A stretch of DNA of 64,000 bases, from positions 30,459 through 94,458 of the forward strand of contig JAHLLK010000016.1 of assembly GCA_020444165.1 (NCBI GenBank), in the 5' to 3' direction. How positions within the stretch are numbered: position 1 is the first letter of the stretch; every line of letters begins with the position of its first letter. Both the position numbers and the translations under genes were made by a program. This stretch comes from Deltaproteobacteria bacterium (lineage in GTDB: Bacteria > Desulfobacterota > Desulfarculia > Desulfarculales > Desulfarculaceae). Under the pieces are notes generated by a model, which made no database searches, had not been told where the DNA came from, and worked only from the letters and a program-made list of their open reading frames with translations. Below are positions 52,909 through 60,769 of the stretch, piece after piece.

Positions 52909-54963
52909 TCAGGTCGTAAGGCGGCGGTACATGGCGGGCAGCACGGTGGGCAAGAGGTCCACGCGGGGCACGATGACGCTGCGGGTGGCGGGGGAGATGA
53001 TGCCCAGGTAGTGGGCGCCTTCCTGGTCGCTGGTGATGATGAACGACTCCACCCCTTGGCGGTGGGCCTCGCGGATGGCCCTGCCGGTGTCGTGGCAGGC
53101 ATAGGTGAGGCTGCCGTACTGCCGGTCAAAGGGGCGGCCGTCGGTGAGGATGATCATGAGCCGCACCTGGGCCGCCACCCGGCTCAGCCAGAAGGCGCCG
53201 TGGCGCACCACCGCGCCCAGGCGGGTGAGACCCAGGGGCTCCAGCCCCCCCAGCCGCCACCACACCGGGGGACCGTAGGGCTCGGTGAAATCCTTGACCA
53301 AGAGGGTTTCCACGGCCAGGCGGCCCTGGGAGGAGAAGCCCAGGATGGCGAAGGGATCGCCCAGGGCGGCCAAGGCGTCGCCCATCACGGTGATGGCCTC
53401 CTTCTGCACGTCGATGATGCGCCGGCCCTCCACCTCCTCGGAAGTGGAGCCCGAGAGGTCCACCAGGAGCAGCACCGCCACGTCGCGGCCCTTTTTGTCC
53501 CGCCGCAGGTAGATGCCCTCGTCGGCCCCCACCCCGGCCCGCACCTCCACGTAGGCCCGCACCACCGCGTCCAGGTCCAGCTGATCCCCGCTGGTCTGGC
53601 CCCGGCGGCGCTGGAAGCTCTCGCGTTTGAGCCGCAGGAACTGGTTCTTGACCCGGCGGATGATGCCGCTCCGGCCGGCCCGCACCCGGGCCACGAAGTC
53701 GTTGGGCTGGGCCCCGGGCACCCGCTGGCGCACCAGGCACCAGTCCGGCCGCAACTCCTGGCGGTCGTGGTCCCACTCCGGATAGACAAAGGTGGCCACC
53801 TCGCCGGGGTCCTCCTCGGCCGGCGGCGGCTCCAGCTCCCGAAGCATCTCGGCCAGCATGAGCCACATGTCCTCCAGGTCGCCGCCCTGGGCCAGGAGCA
53901 ACTCGGCCAGGGCCTCGGCCTCCTCGGGGTTGGCCCGGCCCTTGGCCTGGGCCCGGCGCATCAGCTCGGCCTTTTGGCGCTCCCGCTCCACACCCAGGCC
54001 GGGCAGATAGTCGCCCCACCACAGGGGCAGCCCCCGGCCCGGCTCCCAGTCGCCCTGGGGATACTCCGGGCCCAGGCGACCCCGGCCCCAAGGGGCCATG
54101 GCCCGGACCAGGGCCGGCAGGTCCTGGGCCAGGCGGCGGTCGGCGGCCAGGTGGTTGTCCTCGGCGGAGCGCTCCGGATCCCAGACCTGCCACAAGGCGA
54201 CTTGGTGCAGGGTCATGAGCTTGAACAGGGACGCATCGGGCACCGCGGCCGGCAGGTACACCGCGTGGCCGTCGCCGGCCGCCCCGCCCCGGAAACCCCG
54301 GGCCTGGGAGGCGGCGCTATTGAGGCGGATGGACACCGGCCGCCCCAGATAGGCCTCGCCCAACAGGGCCAGCACCCCGGCCCGGCTGGCCAGGCGCACC
54401 CCACCGGCCAGGCTGGTGAGCGCCTCTTCGGCCCGCTGGGAGCGGCCCCGGAAATAGGCCAGGCGCTCGGACACGCTGAAACCCGGCCCCAGGCCCAGGT
54501 CCACCCAGCGCTCCAGGGCCTGGGGCCCCAGCCACAAGGCCCCCAGGCAGCCCTGGTCCACCAGGGCCTCGGCCGCCAGGGGCGAGCGGGGGGCCACCCG
54601 GCCGGCCAGCTCCAACACCAGGAGCCAGTCAGCCAGGGGAAACGGCGAGCCCGGGTCGCCGGCCTGGGTCAGGAAATGCATGGCCGCCCGCCAGGCCGCG
54701 GGCTGGGCCGCCAGGAAATCGGCCGCGGCCCCGCCCCAGCGGGTGAGGGCGGCCAGCCCCCCGGCGCGGTACACCGCCGCGGCCAGGGTCAGGAACAGCT
54801 CCGCCGCCTCGGGCCGCCGGGCGGCCAAGCGGTGATGGATCTCCCGGGCGGCGTCCAGGGCGGGGGCGGCGTCCGGCCGGCCGGCCACCGCGCAGCCCAG
54901 GGGGCCCAGCCCCGGCGGGGATTCCGGGGCGGGAGGCCTGGTCAACTTATCCAAGGAGATCAC
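52909..54963 (-). CDS. VWA-domain protein, NorD/CbbO-like
   Basis: A protein of about 684 residues. The C-terminal 220 residues are a von Willebrand A domain with a full MIDAS: DLSGSTSEE (D-x-S-x-S type), a threonine in the TRLG segment, and DGRPFD. The preceding VVRAYVEVRAGVGADEGIYLR matches NorD/CbbO. The long N-terminal part is helical. NorD and CbbO work with a MoxR-type AAA+ partner (NorQ/CbbQ) to activate a metalloenzyme; no such partner or target is in the window, so it is an orphan here. The GTG at 54963 is preferred (GAGAGGAAG upstream); a TTG at 55005 is possible. Confidence 0.85.
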   Translation of the reverse strand: MISLDKLTRPPAPESPPGLGPLGCAVAGRPDAAPALDAAREIHHRLAARRPEAAELFLTLAAAVYRAGGLAALTRWGGAAADFLAAQPAAWRAAMHFLTQAGDPGSPFPLADWLLVLELAGRVAPRSPLAAEALVDQGCLGALWLGPQALERWVDLGLGPGFSVSERLAYFRGRSQRAEEALTSLAGGVRLASRAGVLALLGEAYLGRPVSIRLNSAASQARGFRGGAAGDGHAVYLPAAVPDASLFKLMTLHQVALWQVWDPERSAEDNHLAADRRLAQDLPALVRAMAPWGRGRLGPEYPQGDWEPGRGLPLWWGDYLPGLGVERERQKAELMRRAQAKGRANPEEAEALAELLLAQGGDLEDMWLMLAEMLRELEPPPAEEDPGEVATFVYPEWDHDRQELRPDWCLVRQRVPGAQPNDFVARVRAGRSGIIRRVKNQFLRLKRESFQRRRGQTSGDQLDLDAVVRAYVEVRAGVGADEGIYLRRDKKGRDVAVLLLVDLSGSTSEEVEGRRIIDVQKEAITVMGDALAALGDPFAILGFSSQGRLAVETLLVKDFTEPYGPPVWWRLGGLEPLGLTRLGAVVRHGAFWLSRVAAQVRLMIILTDGRPFDRQYGSLTYACHDTGRAIREAHRQGVESFIITSDQEGAHYLGIISPATRSVIVPRVDLLPTVLPAMYRRLTT

Positions 54964-55160
54964 GGAGCCCAGCTTCCTCTCCCGCCTCGGGCCGGCGGGG
55001 CCCAAACCTCGCGGGATTCGAGCCGCAAATTGCGAGCATCGCCCGGGGCAGGACGCACCGCGCCCCCCTCTCCCCAGCGGTTTGGCCTTTCACGGGGTCC
55101 GTCCCCTGGTATTTGGACCTGATCACGCATCGCCATACAAAGGCTTTACCAGGGCAGGGC

Positions 55161-57503
55161 TCAGAGCGCTCCGGGCGGACTCGGGGTGGTGGTGGCCGTG
55201 GGGGTGGCCGTCGCGGTGGCGGTGGCCGTGGGAGTGGCGGTGGCCGTGGCGGTGGCGGTGGCGGTGGCCGTGGGGGTGGCGGTGGCCGTGCTGGTGGGCT
55301 CCGGCGTGGGCACCCCCGCGATGGTGATGGTGAAGGTGACCACGTCGCTCCAGCCGTACTGGTTCTGGGCCGAGGCCGTGGCGGTGTAGGCGCCGGCCAC
55401 GATGGGCGTGCCGGTGATGAGCCCATTCTGGGAGTTCACCGCCGTACCGGTGGGCAGGCCGCTGGCCAGGTAGGTCGTGATGGGCGCGGAGGTATCGGGG
55501 CTGCTGAAGAACTGGCTGAGATCCAGGATGAACGCGGTGCCCACGGTGCCGGTCTGGTCGGGGATGGGCTTGGCCAAGGGCGACTTCATGTCGATCATGA
55601 TGCCGAAGGACACCGCTTGGGACCAGCCAAAGGCGTTCTGGGCCTGCACGGTCACGGTGTAGCCGCCCGACACCGCAGGCTGGCCGGAGATCAGGCCGCT
55701 GGTCACGTTGAGCCCCAGGCCGCTGGGCAGCTCGCTGGCGGAGTAAAGGGTGATGGGGCTGCCCCGGTCGTTGGCGTAGGAGGACAGGGCCAGGGAGAAA
55801 TCCTGGCCCCGCACCGCGGTCTGAGTGGGGATGGTCGAGAATTGGGGCACCCGGTCGGGCATGGGCGGAGCCGGGCCCACCAGGGTCATGCGGTAGATGG
55901 GCCGCAGCACCTGGATGGTCTCGGTGTCCACTCCGTCCACCGGCTCCAGCCAGGTGAGGTCCACCTTGCCGGCCGCCAGCTTCAGGGCGGGCTTCCCATC
56001 GGAGGGATGGCCCGCCTCGCCCAGGTTCACCCGGAGCCCCAGGTAGATGTGGTCATCGGCGGCCATGTCCGCCCGCTCGTCGCGCGAGGCCCGCAGATAC
56101 AGGGCCAGGGGGCCCCAGATGGCCGCTTCGTAATCAAAGCCGTAGATCCACAGATCCGGGTCCCAGGAGGTCCACAGGCCCACCTTGCCGCCCATGAGCT
56201 TGGCGAACACCAGGTCCAGGGTGAACTTGGGGTCCAGTTCGTCCTTGGAGGGCGCGCCCAAAAAGGCCTCGTATTCCCGCTGCAACACGCCGGCCCCCAC
56301 CCGGGCGCTCATGGCCTTGGAGGGCAGGAGCACCCCGGCCATCAGCTCCTTCTGGGTGCCGCCGCCCAGGCCATACTCCATCAGATACTCGTTGGCGTCC
56401 CAGATCACCACGTTCTGGGCCCCCAGGTAGGTGGAATCGGACTTGTACCAGGCCCCCCGGAGGAACACGCCCGGGGCCGGGGCGGTGAGGCCCGGGCCGA
56501 AGCGGTAGATGTACTCCAACCCCACCGACTGCTGGTCCACGTCGCCGCCCTGGTCATTGACGTTGGGGAAATGGTAGATCATGCGCCGGGTGAGGCTGCC
56601 ATAGGTGAAGGTGAGCTGACTCGTGGCGAACAGCTTGGTGCCCAGGGTGAAGGAGTAGCGGGTGAGGTCCTGGAAGTCGGCGGTCTGCACCACGGCCGCG
56701 TCCACCCGGGCACCCTGGCGGTAGTCCTTGGTGAGGATCTGGGCCCAGCCGCCGACACGCACCCCGATCTGGTCGTTGATGTACTCCGGCCCGGCCTCGA
56801 TCATCATGCCGCTCTTGCCCCACAGCCCCTGTAGCGCCTCGGCGAACCAGCGGGTCCAGCCGGTGGCCGGCGGCGGGGTGGGCACCGGGGTGGGCGTGGC
56901 CGGCGGCGGGGACAGGGCCGCGGCCATGCTGGGGGCCTGGAAGGGATTGTAGGCGGCCTGGGATGGGGCGCCCGGGCCCACCGGGGGGCAGACCGGCGCG
57001 TTGGAAGCCACGTTGTCCCGGCGGAGGGGGGTGGGCGTGCCTTCCTCCCAGATCACGATGGCGCTGGCCGCCGCGCCGGCGGCCAAGTTCCGGAAGGTGG
57101 CGGTGACCAGGCTCTTGCCCCGGACCTTGAGATCCAGGGTATGGGAGGTCTGATAGGGCACCCAGCCGCTGTCCACCCCGCCGGTGGCGGTGAGCCGCAT
57201 CTGGTGGCCCTGGGCGCCGGGGGTCATGTTCTCGGCCGAGAGGGCCACGATTATCTGAGGGGAGGCGGTCTGGGCTTGGCCGCCGTTGACGATGATCACC
57301 GGGTTCAGGGGGGGCCGGTCCGGGGTGTCCGGGTGGTACATGTTGAAGCCGCTGGTGGCCACTCCCCCGCTGCGGGTGATGCCCCCCAGGGCCACGGTGC
57401 CCAGACCCAACACCAGGACCGCCAGGACCACCAGACGCCAAGTCCCCGGCCCCACGCCGGATCGGCGGGGTTTTCCAGGGGGTTGACGGCGGTGAGCGTT
57501 CAT
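55161..57503 (-). CDS. Exported surface protein: signal anchor, barrel-like region, two Ig-like (He_PIG) domains, Thr/Ala tail
   Basis: A 780-residue protein. N-terminal basic segment and hydrophobic helix (residues about 20-42); a beta-rich domain (about 50-185); a Pro-rich linker; a 300-residue stretch with alternating strands (YSFTLGTKLFATSQLTFTYG, VDLVFAKLMGGKVGLWTSW) that could be a membrane barrel; then two putative Ig repeats. Each repeat has P-x2-(Q/T)...G-x2-F-x-L-x-L and a Gly-LI(S/T)G(Q/T)P turn (about 575-660 and 670-755). The end is a low-complexity (TA)n/TP tail encoded by a hexanucleotide repeat. No sorting signal follows. Likely on or outside the outer membrane; role unknown. 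Confidence 0.75.
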   Translation of the reverse strand: MNAHRRQPPGKPRRSGVGPGTWRLVVLAVLVLGLGTVALGGITRSGGVATSGFNMYHPDTPDRPPLNPVIIVNGGQAQTASPQIIVALSAENMTPGAQGHQMRLTATGGVDSGWVPYQTSHTLDLKVRGKSLVTATFRNLAAGAAASAIVIWEEGTPTPLRRDNVASNAPVCPPVGPGAPSQAAYNPFQAPSMAAALSPPPATPTPVPTPPPATGWTRWFAEALQGLWGKSGMMIEAGPEYINDQIGVRVGGWAQILTKDYRQGARVDAAVVQTADFQDLTRYSFTLGTKLFATSQLTFTYGSLTRRMIYHFPNVNDQGGDVDQQSVGLEYIYRFGPGLTAPAPGVFLRGAWYKSDSTYLGAQNVVIWDANEYLMEYGLGGGTQKELMAGVLLPSKAMSARVGAGVLQREYEAFLGAPSKDELDPKFTLDLVFAKLMGGKVGLWTSWDPDLWIYGFDYEAAIWGPLALYLRASRDERADMAADDHIYLGLRVNLGEAGHPSDGKPALKLAAGKVDLTWLEPVDGVDTETIQVLRPIYRMTLVGPAPPMPDRVPQFSTIPTQTAVRGQDFSLALSSYANDRGSPITLYSASELPSGLGLNVTSGLISGQPAVSGGYTVTVQAQNAFGWSQAVSFGIMIDMKSPLAKPIPDQTGTVGTAFILDLSQFFSSPDTSAPITTYLASGLPTGTAVNSQNGLITGTPIVAGAYTATASAQNQYGWSDVVTFTITIAGVPTPEPTSTATATPTATATATATATATPTATATATATPTATTTPSPPGAL
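55186..55298 (-). repeat. Hexanucleotide microsatellite inside the surface protein gene
   Basis: Imperfect tandem repeat of GTGGCC/GTGGCG/GTGGGG hexamers on the plus strand encodes the Thr-Ala-Pro tail of the surface protein on the minus strand. Because the unit is six bases, gain or loss changes tail length without shifting frame. Confidence 0.85.
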
Positions 57504-57726
57504 GGCGCTGGGGTCTCCCGTGGCAGGGTTCCGCCCCGGGGGCGGATTTGTTTCTAAAAATGTAGTTTACCGATTATGATGTCAATGGTTTTCCCCGGTG
57601 GGCGGCGCCGGGGCCGGCCCGCCGCCAGCATCCCACTGTAGCACGAATGCGGGGTTCCGGGGCAAGGGAGAGCCGGCCCCAACCGCCGCTCCCACCTCTC
57701 CCCGGAGCCTCAGCCCAGGAGTTATT

Positions 57727-59583
57727 TTGTCCGACGATTTCTCCCGCCTCTTGGACGCCGCCCTGAAGCACCTCTCCGGCCGCCGCTTTCCCCAGGCCGC
57801 CTCACTTTACCGCCAGGTGTTGGAAATGGACCCCGACCAACCCGAGGCCCTTAACGGCCTGGGCGCCCTGGAGTTGCGGGCCGGCCGGGCCGAGGCTGCC
57901 GGGCGGCTCTTTGGCCGGGCCCTGGAGCAAAATCCCGAAGATCCCGGTTTGTTGAACAACCTGGGGCTGGTGCGGGACGCCCAGGGGCGCCACGCCGAGG
58001 CCGAGGTATTCTACCGCCGCGCCCTGGACCTGCGGCCCGATTTCCCCGAAGCGCTGGACAACCTGGGGGGAGCCCGGCTGCGTCGCGGCCAGGCGGCCGA
58101 GGCCCTGGAGCTTTACCGCCGCTCCCTGGAATTGGCCCCGGGCCGGGCCAGCGTGTTGCACAACCTGGGCCTGGCCCTGGCCCGCCTGGACCCGCCGGAC
58201 ATGGAAGCGGCGGCCGGTTGCTTCCGGCAGGCCGCCCTCTTGCGGCCCGGCGACTGGCGGCTTCTGAACAACCTGGGCAGCGCCCTGAAGCGGGCCGGGC
58301 ACCCGGCCGAGGCGGCCGCGGCCCTGGAGGAAGCCCTGCTCCAGGACCCTGAAAACCCGGTGATCTGCCACAACCTGGCCTCGGTATACCTGGAGACCGG
58401 GGAGCTGGACCGGGCCGAGGCCCTGTTCCGCCAGGAGATGGCGGCGCGGCCCGAGGCGGCCGGACCGGTGCACGGCCTGGGCCTGACCCAATTGCGCCAG
58501 GGTCGGGCCGCCGAGGCCACCACCACCTTCCTGGCCGCCCTGACCCGGCAGCCGGAGCACCCCGAGTCCCTGGTCAACCTGGCCTGGGCCCTGGCCCAGG
58601 AAGGCCAGTTCGCGCCGGCCCGCCGGAGCCTGGAGGAGGCCCTGGCCGTGTCCCCGGAGCATCCGGCCGCCCGCTTGGCCCTGGCCCAGCATCTGTTGGC
58701 CGCGGGCCAGTGGCCCGTGGCCTGGGCGGCCTGGCAACGGCGGCCCCCCTTCCGGCCCCTGCCGGGCCCCCCGCCCCTGGCCTTGTGGGAGGGGGAGATC
58801 CCGCCGGCCGGCCCCCTGGTGCTGTGGCCTGACGGCCGACTGGCCGCCAACCTGGTTTTCCTGCGCTTGGCCCGCCTCTTGGCCGGCCGGGGCGCCCAGG
58901 TTATCTTGCCCCGGCATCCAGCTCTGGGCGGGCTGGCGTCCCTGGTGCCGGGCGTGACCCCGGCCCCGCGGGAGGGGCCCTGGCCGGCCGGGGCGCGGCT
59001 GGCTTTTTTGGGCGGCTTGGCTCCGCGCCTGGCCGCCGACCCGGCCGAGCTGCCCCCCGGGCCGTGGCTCGCCCCCCCGGCGGCCGCGGCCCCGGACGGG
59101 GCGGCGCTCCCGCCTCCGGACGCCGGGCTGCGGGTGGGCCTGGCCTGGCACGAGGCGCCCGCCACCCCGGACCGGGTGTACCACGACCCGCCCCCGGCCG
59201 CCCTGGCTCCCCTGGGACAGGTGGCCGGCCTGGCCTGGATCGCCCTGCAGCCCGGCGAACCCCCCTTCGAGGGAGTGCTGCAACCCTGGCAACAGCCCCC
59301 TGCCCCGGCGGAGCTGGCCAGTTGCTTGGCGGGCTTGGATCTGGTGGTGGCCAGCGAGGGCTGGGCCGCCCTGTTGGCCGTGGCCCTGGGCGTGCCTTGC
59401 CTGGCGTTGTTGGGCACGGCGCCAGCCTGGTGGTGGGGCTGGCAGCCCGGCGCGAACAGCCCCTGGCTGCCCGGGGCCGAGCTGTTCCGCTGCCCGGCCC
59501 CGGGGGATTGGGCCGGCGCGGTGGGACCGCTGGCCCGCCGCCTGGCGACCTGGCGGACCGGGGAGACGGAGGGCCCGGACTAA
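57727..59583 (+). CDS. TPR protein with C-terminal glycosyltransferase-like domain
   Basis: A 618-residue protein. The start is the TTG at 57727, because AGGAG lies five bases upstream and the TPR fold begins at once (SDDFSRLLDAALKHLSGR). About ten tetratricopeptide repeats run to residue 360 (ALNGLGALELRAGRAEAAGRLF and similar, LNNLG recurring). The rest (about 365-615) resembles the glycosyltransferase-9/ADP-heptose transferase-like domains often attached to TPRs: LVLWPDGRLAANLVFLRLA, VGLAWHE, LVVASEGWAALLAVALGVP. A family-type final DSA-x-AHLAGALG motif appears weakened, so activity is uncertain. Confidence 0.82.
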   Translation: MSDDFSRLLDAALKHLSGRRFPQAASLYRQVLEMDPDQPEALNGLGALELRAGRAEAAGRLFGRALEQNPEDPGLLNNLGLVRDAQGRHAEAEVFYRRALDLRPDFPEALDNLGGARLRRGQAAEALELYRRSLELAPGRASVLHNLGLALARLDPPDMEAAAGCFRQAALLRPGDWRLLNNLGSALKRAGHPAEAAAALEEALLQDPENPVICHNLASVYLETGELDRAEALFRQEMAARPEAAGPVHGLGLTQLRQGRAAEATTTFLAALTRQPEHPESLVNLAWALAQEGQFAPARRSLEEALAVSPEHPAARLALAQHLLAAGQWPVAWAAWQRRPPFRPLPGPPPLALWEGEIPPAGPLVLWPDGRLAANLVFLRLARLLAGRGAQVILPRHPALGGLASLVPGVTPAPREGPWPAGARLAFLGGLAPRLAADPAELPPGPWLAPPAAAAPDGAALPPPDAGLRVGLAWHEAPATPDRVYHDPPPAALAPLGQVAGLAWIALQPGEPPFEGVLQPWQQPPAPAELASCLAGLDLVVASEGWAALLAVALGVPCLALLGTAPAWWWGWQPGANSPWLPGAELFRCPAPGDWAGAVGPLARRLATWRTGETEGPD

Positions 59584-59630
59584 AGCGCCAGCCAACATCT
59601 CCGCCCCAGGAATCGGGGGCCTGCCCTTCC

Positions 59631-59655
59631 CCCCAGCAAACCGCAGGTTTGCTGG
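59631..59655. repeat. Perfect hairpin with GCA loop behind the TPR gene
   Basis: CCCAGCAAACC-GCA-GGTTTGCTGGG: 11-bp perfect arms around a GCA loop, 47 bases after the TPR gene stop. The same architecture as the hairpins at 2965-2989 and 3182-3206, but a different sequence. Confidence 0.8.
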
Positions 59656-59705
59656 GTAAAAAGGCCACCGTGGCGCTTACCCCAACAACCTCCAAGTGAA
59701 TACTA

Positions 59706-59835
59706 TAAAGTTTTTGGGGAGATGGGGGGTGTGGGGGGAAACCGCGGGGTCCCCGAAAAAGCGTAGCTTTTTTGGGGTGCAGCCCCCTTTTTTTCAAAAA
59801 AGGGTCCTTCCCCCCACATCTTCCGCTCCGAAAAC
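59706..59835 (-). repeat. Dispersed hairpin element, copy 8, with an inserted second hairpin
   Basis: Two bases behind the stop of the gene at 59838. Outer stem GTGGGGGGAA... / ...TTCCCCCCAC as in the other copies. The centre carries an additional hairpin, CCCCgAAAAAGC-GTA-GCTTTTTTGGGG (59751-59777). AAGTTTTTGGGG (minus strand CCCCAAAAACTT) lies at the outer end. Confidence 0.8.
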
Positions 59836-59837
59836 TC

Positions 59838-60512
59838 TTAAATATTCAACCGAATACACTCGGCGGGGTTGGCCACGTTGGCCAGGAGCGCGCCGCAATC
59901 GGCGCAGTATTCCGGCCGGCGCACGTTCTGATCGTGAAACACGTTTTGGGGATGGTGGTGGTCCAGGAACTGGCGCACCAGGTCCCAGGCCTCCTGGGGG
60001 GTGTGTTCCACGGCCAGGATCTCCAGGGCGGTGAGCACTTGGCCGTCGGGCAGGTGCAGGGTGACGGTGAGCACCTCGGGCTGCTCTTCGCTTTCGCCGA
60101 ACACGGTGATGGTGGCCAGGGCCTCGCCCGGCGAGACCTCCAGCTCGGGATAGGCGTGGGCGCAGTCGGCCGGGGCCACGGCGGGGTCGTTCACGTACTC
60201 GCCCACCGCGTGGCCCCGGGCGTGGGCGTCGGTGAGTTCGTGCCCGGTGTCTTGGCACCAGGCCGCGAACGCGGCCGTCCGCACGGGGACCGGGTCCACG
60301 GCCACCCCGGAAGCGCGCAAGAGGCGGGTGAGGTACCAATTCATTTTCTGTTGGGAGCGGAACTCATTCAGGGTGTCGCCGGTCCCGGGCCGGTCATAGA
60401 CTTCGCGCCAATCGTCAAAGTCATAGGCGGGCAGCCGGACATTTTTATGCCCCTGGGCGATGAAGCGGTCGGCAAGGGTCTGGGCCTGCTTGATAAGGAC
60501 GCTGAGTTGCAC
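59838..60512 (-). CDS. Protein of unknown function with C-terminal CxxC
   Basis: A 224-residue soluble protein. The GTG at 60512 is chosen because GGGAGG lies six bases upstream; an open frame before it has no site. VQLSVLIKQAQTLADRFIAQG is helical; the middle is mixed alpha/beta with RTAAFAAWCQDTGHELTD and EALATITVFGE; the C-terminus has EYCADCGALLANV, a single CxxC that could bind metal with a partner. No family recognised. It stands alone on the minus strand before a hairpin element. Confidence 0.75.
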   Translation of the reverse strand: MQLSVLIKQAQTLADRFIAQGHKNVRLPAYDFDDWREVYDRPGTGDTLNEFRSQQKMNWYLTRLLRASGVAVDPVPVRTAAFAAWCQDTGHELTDAHARGHAVGEYVNDPAVAPADCAHAYPELEVSPGEALATITVFGESEEQPEVLTVTLHLPDGQVLTALEILAVEHTPQEAWDLVRQFLDHHHPQNVFHDQNVRRPEYCADCGALLANVANPAECIRLNI

Positions 60513-60572
60513 GTTGCACCTCCCGGGCGGCGGGGGAGCGGCGCTCAGCGGCCGGGGCCGCACCGACCCCAC

Positions 60573-60769
60573 GCGTGACTTGCTTGGGTCATGTTTAGGC
60601 TTTCAGTGTGACCCGCGGCAGGGGTCCGGTCAAGGAAGGTTGTCAACCGCCCGGTTCATGAGATACTTTTGAAACGCCTGGTCGCCTGCCCTGCCAGCCG
60701 GCAACGCCGCGGGCTCGCGGCCCAGCGGGGCGGCATCGTCCAGGCGCCTCTTTTTCCCGTGGAGTTACC
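60573..60769 (+). promoter_or_regulatory. Divergent spacer with a possible promoter for the thiolase operon
   Basis: TTGTCA near 60639 and TACTTT 18 bases later form a weak sigma-70-like pair directed toward the thiolase gene. GTGGAG near 60758 is the ribosome binding site. Nothing else was seen. Confidence 0.35.

Noticed and set aside
55186..55298. CRISPR-like short tandem repeat
   Set aside because: Six-base units without spacers inside a coding frame; a microsatellite.
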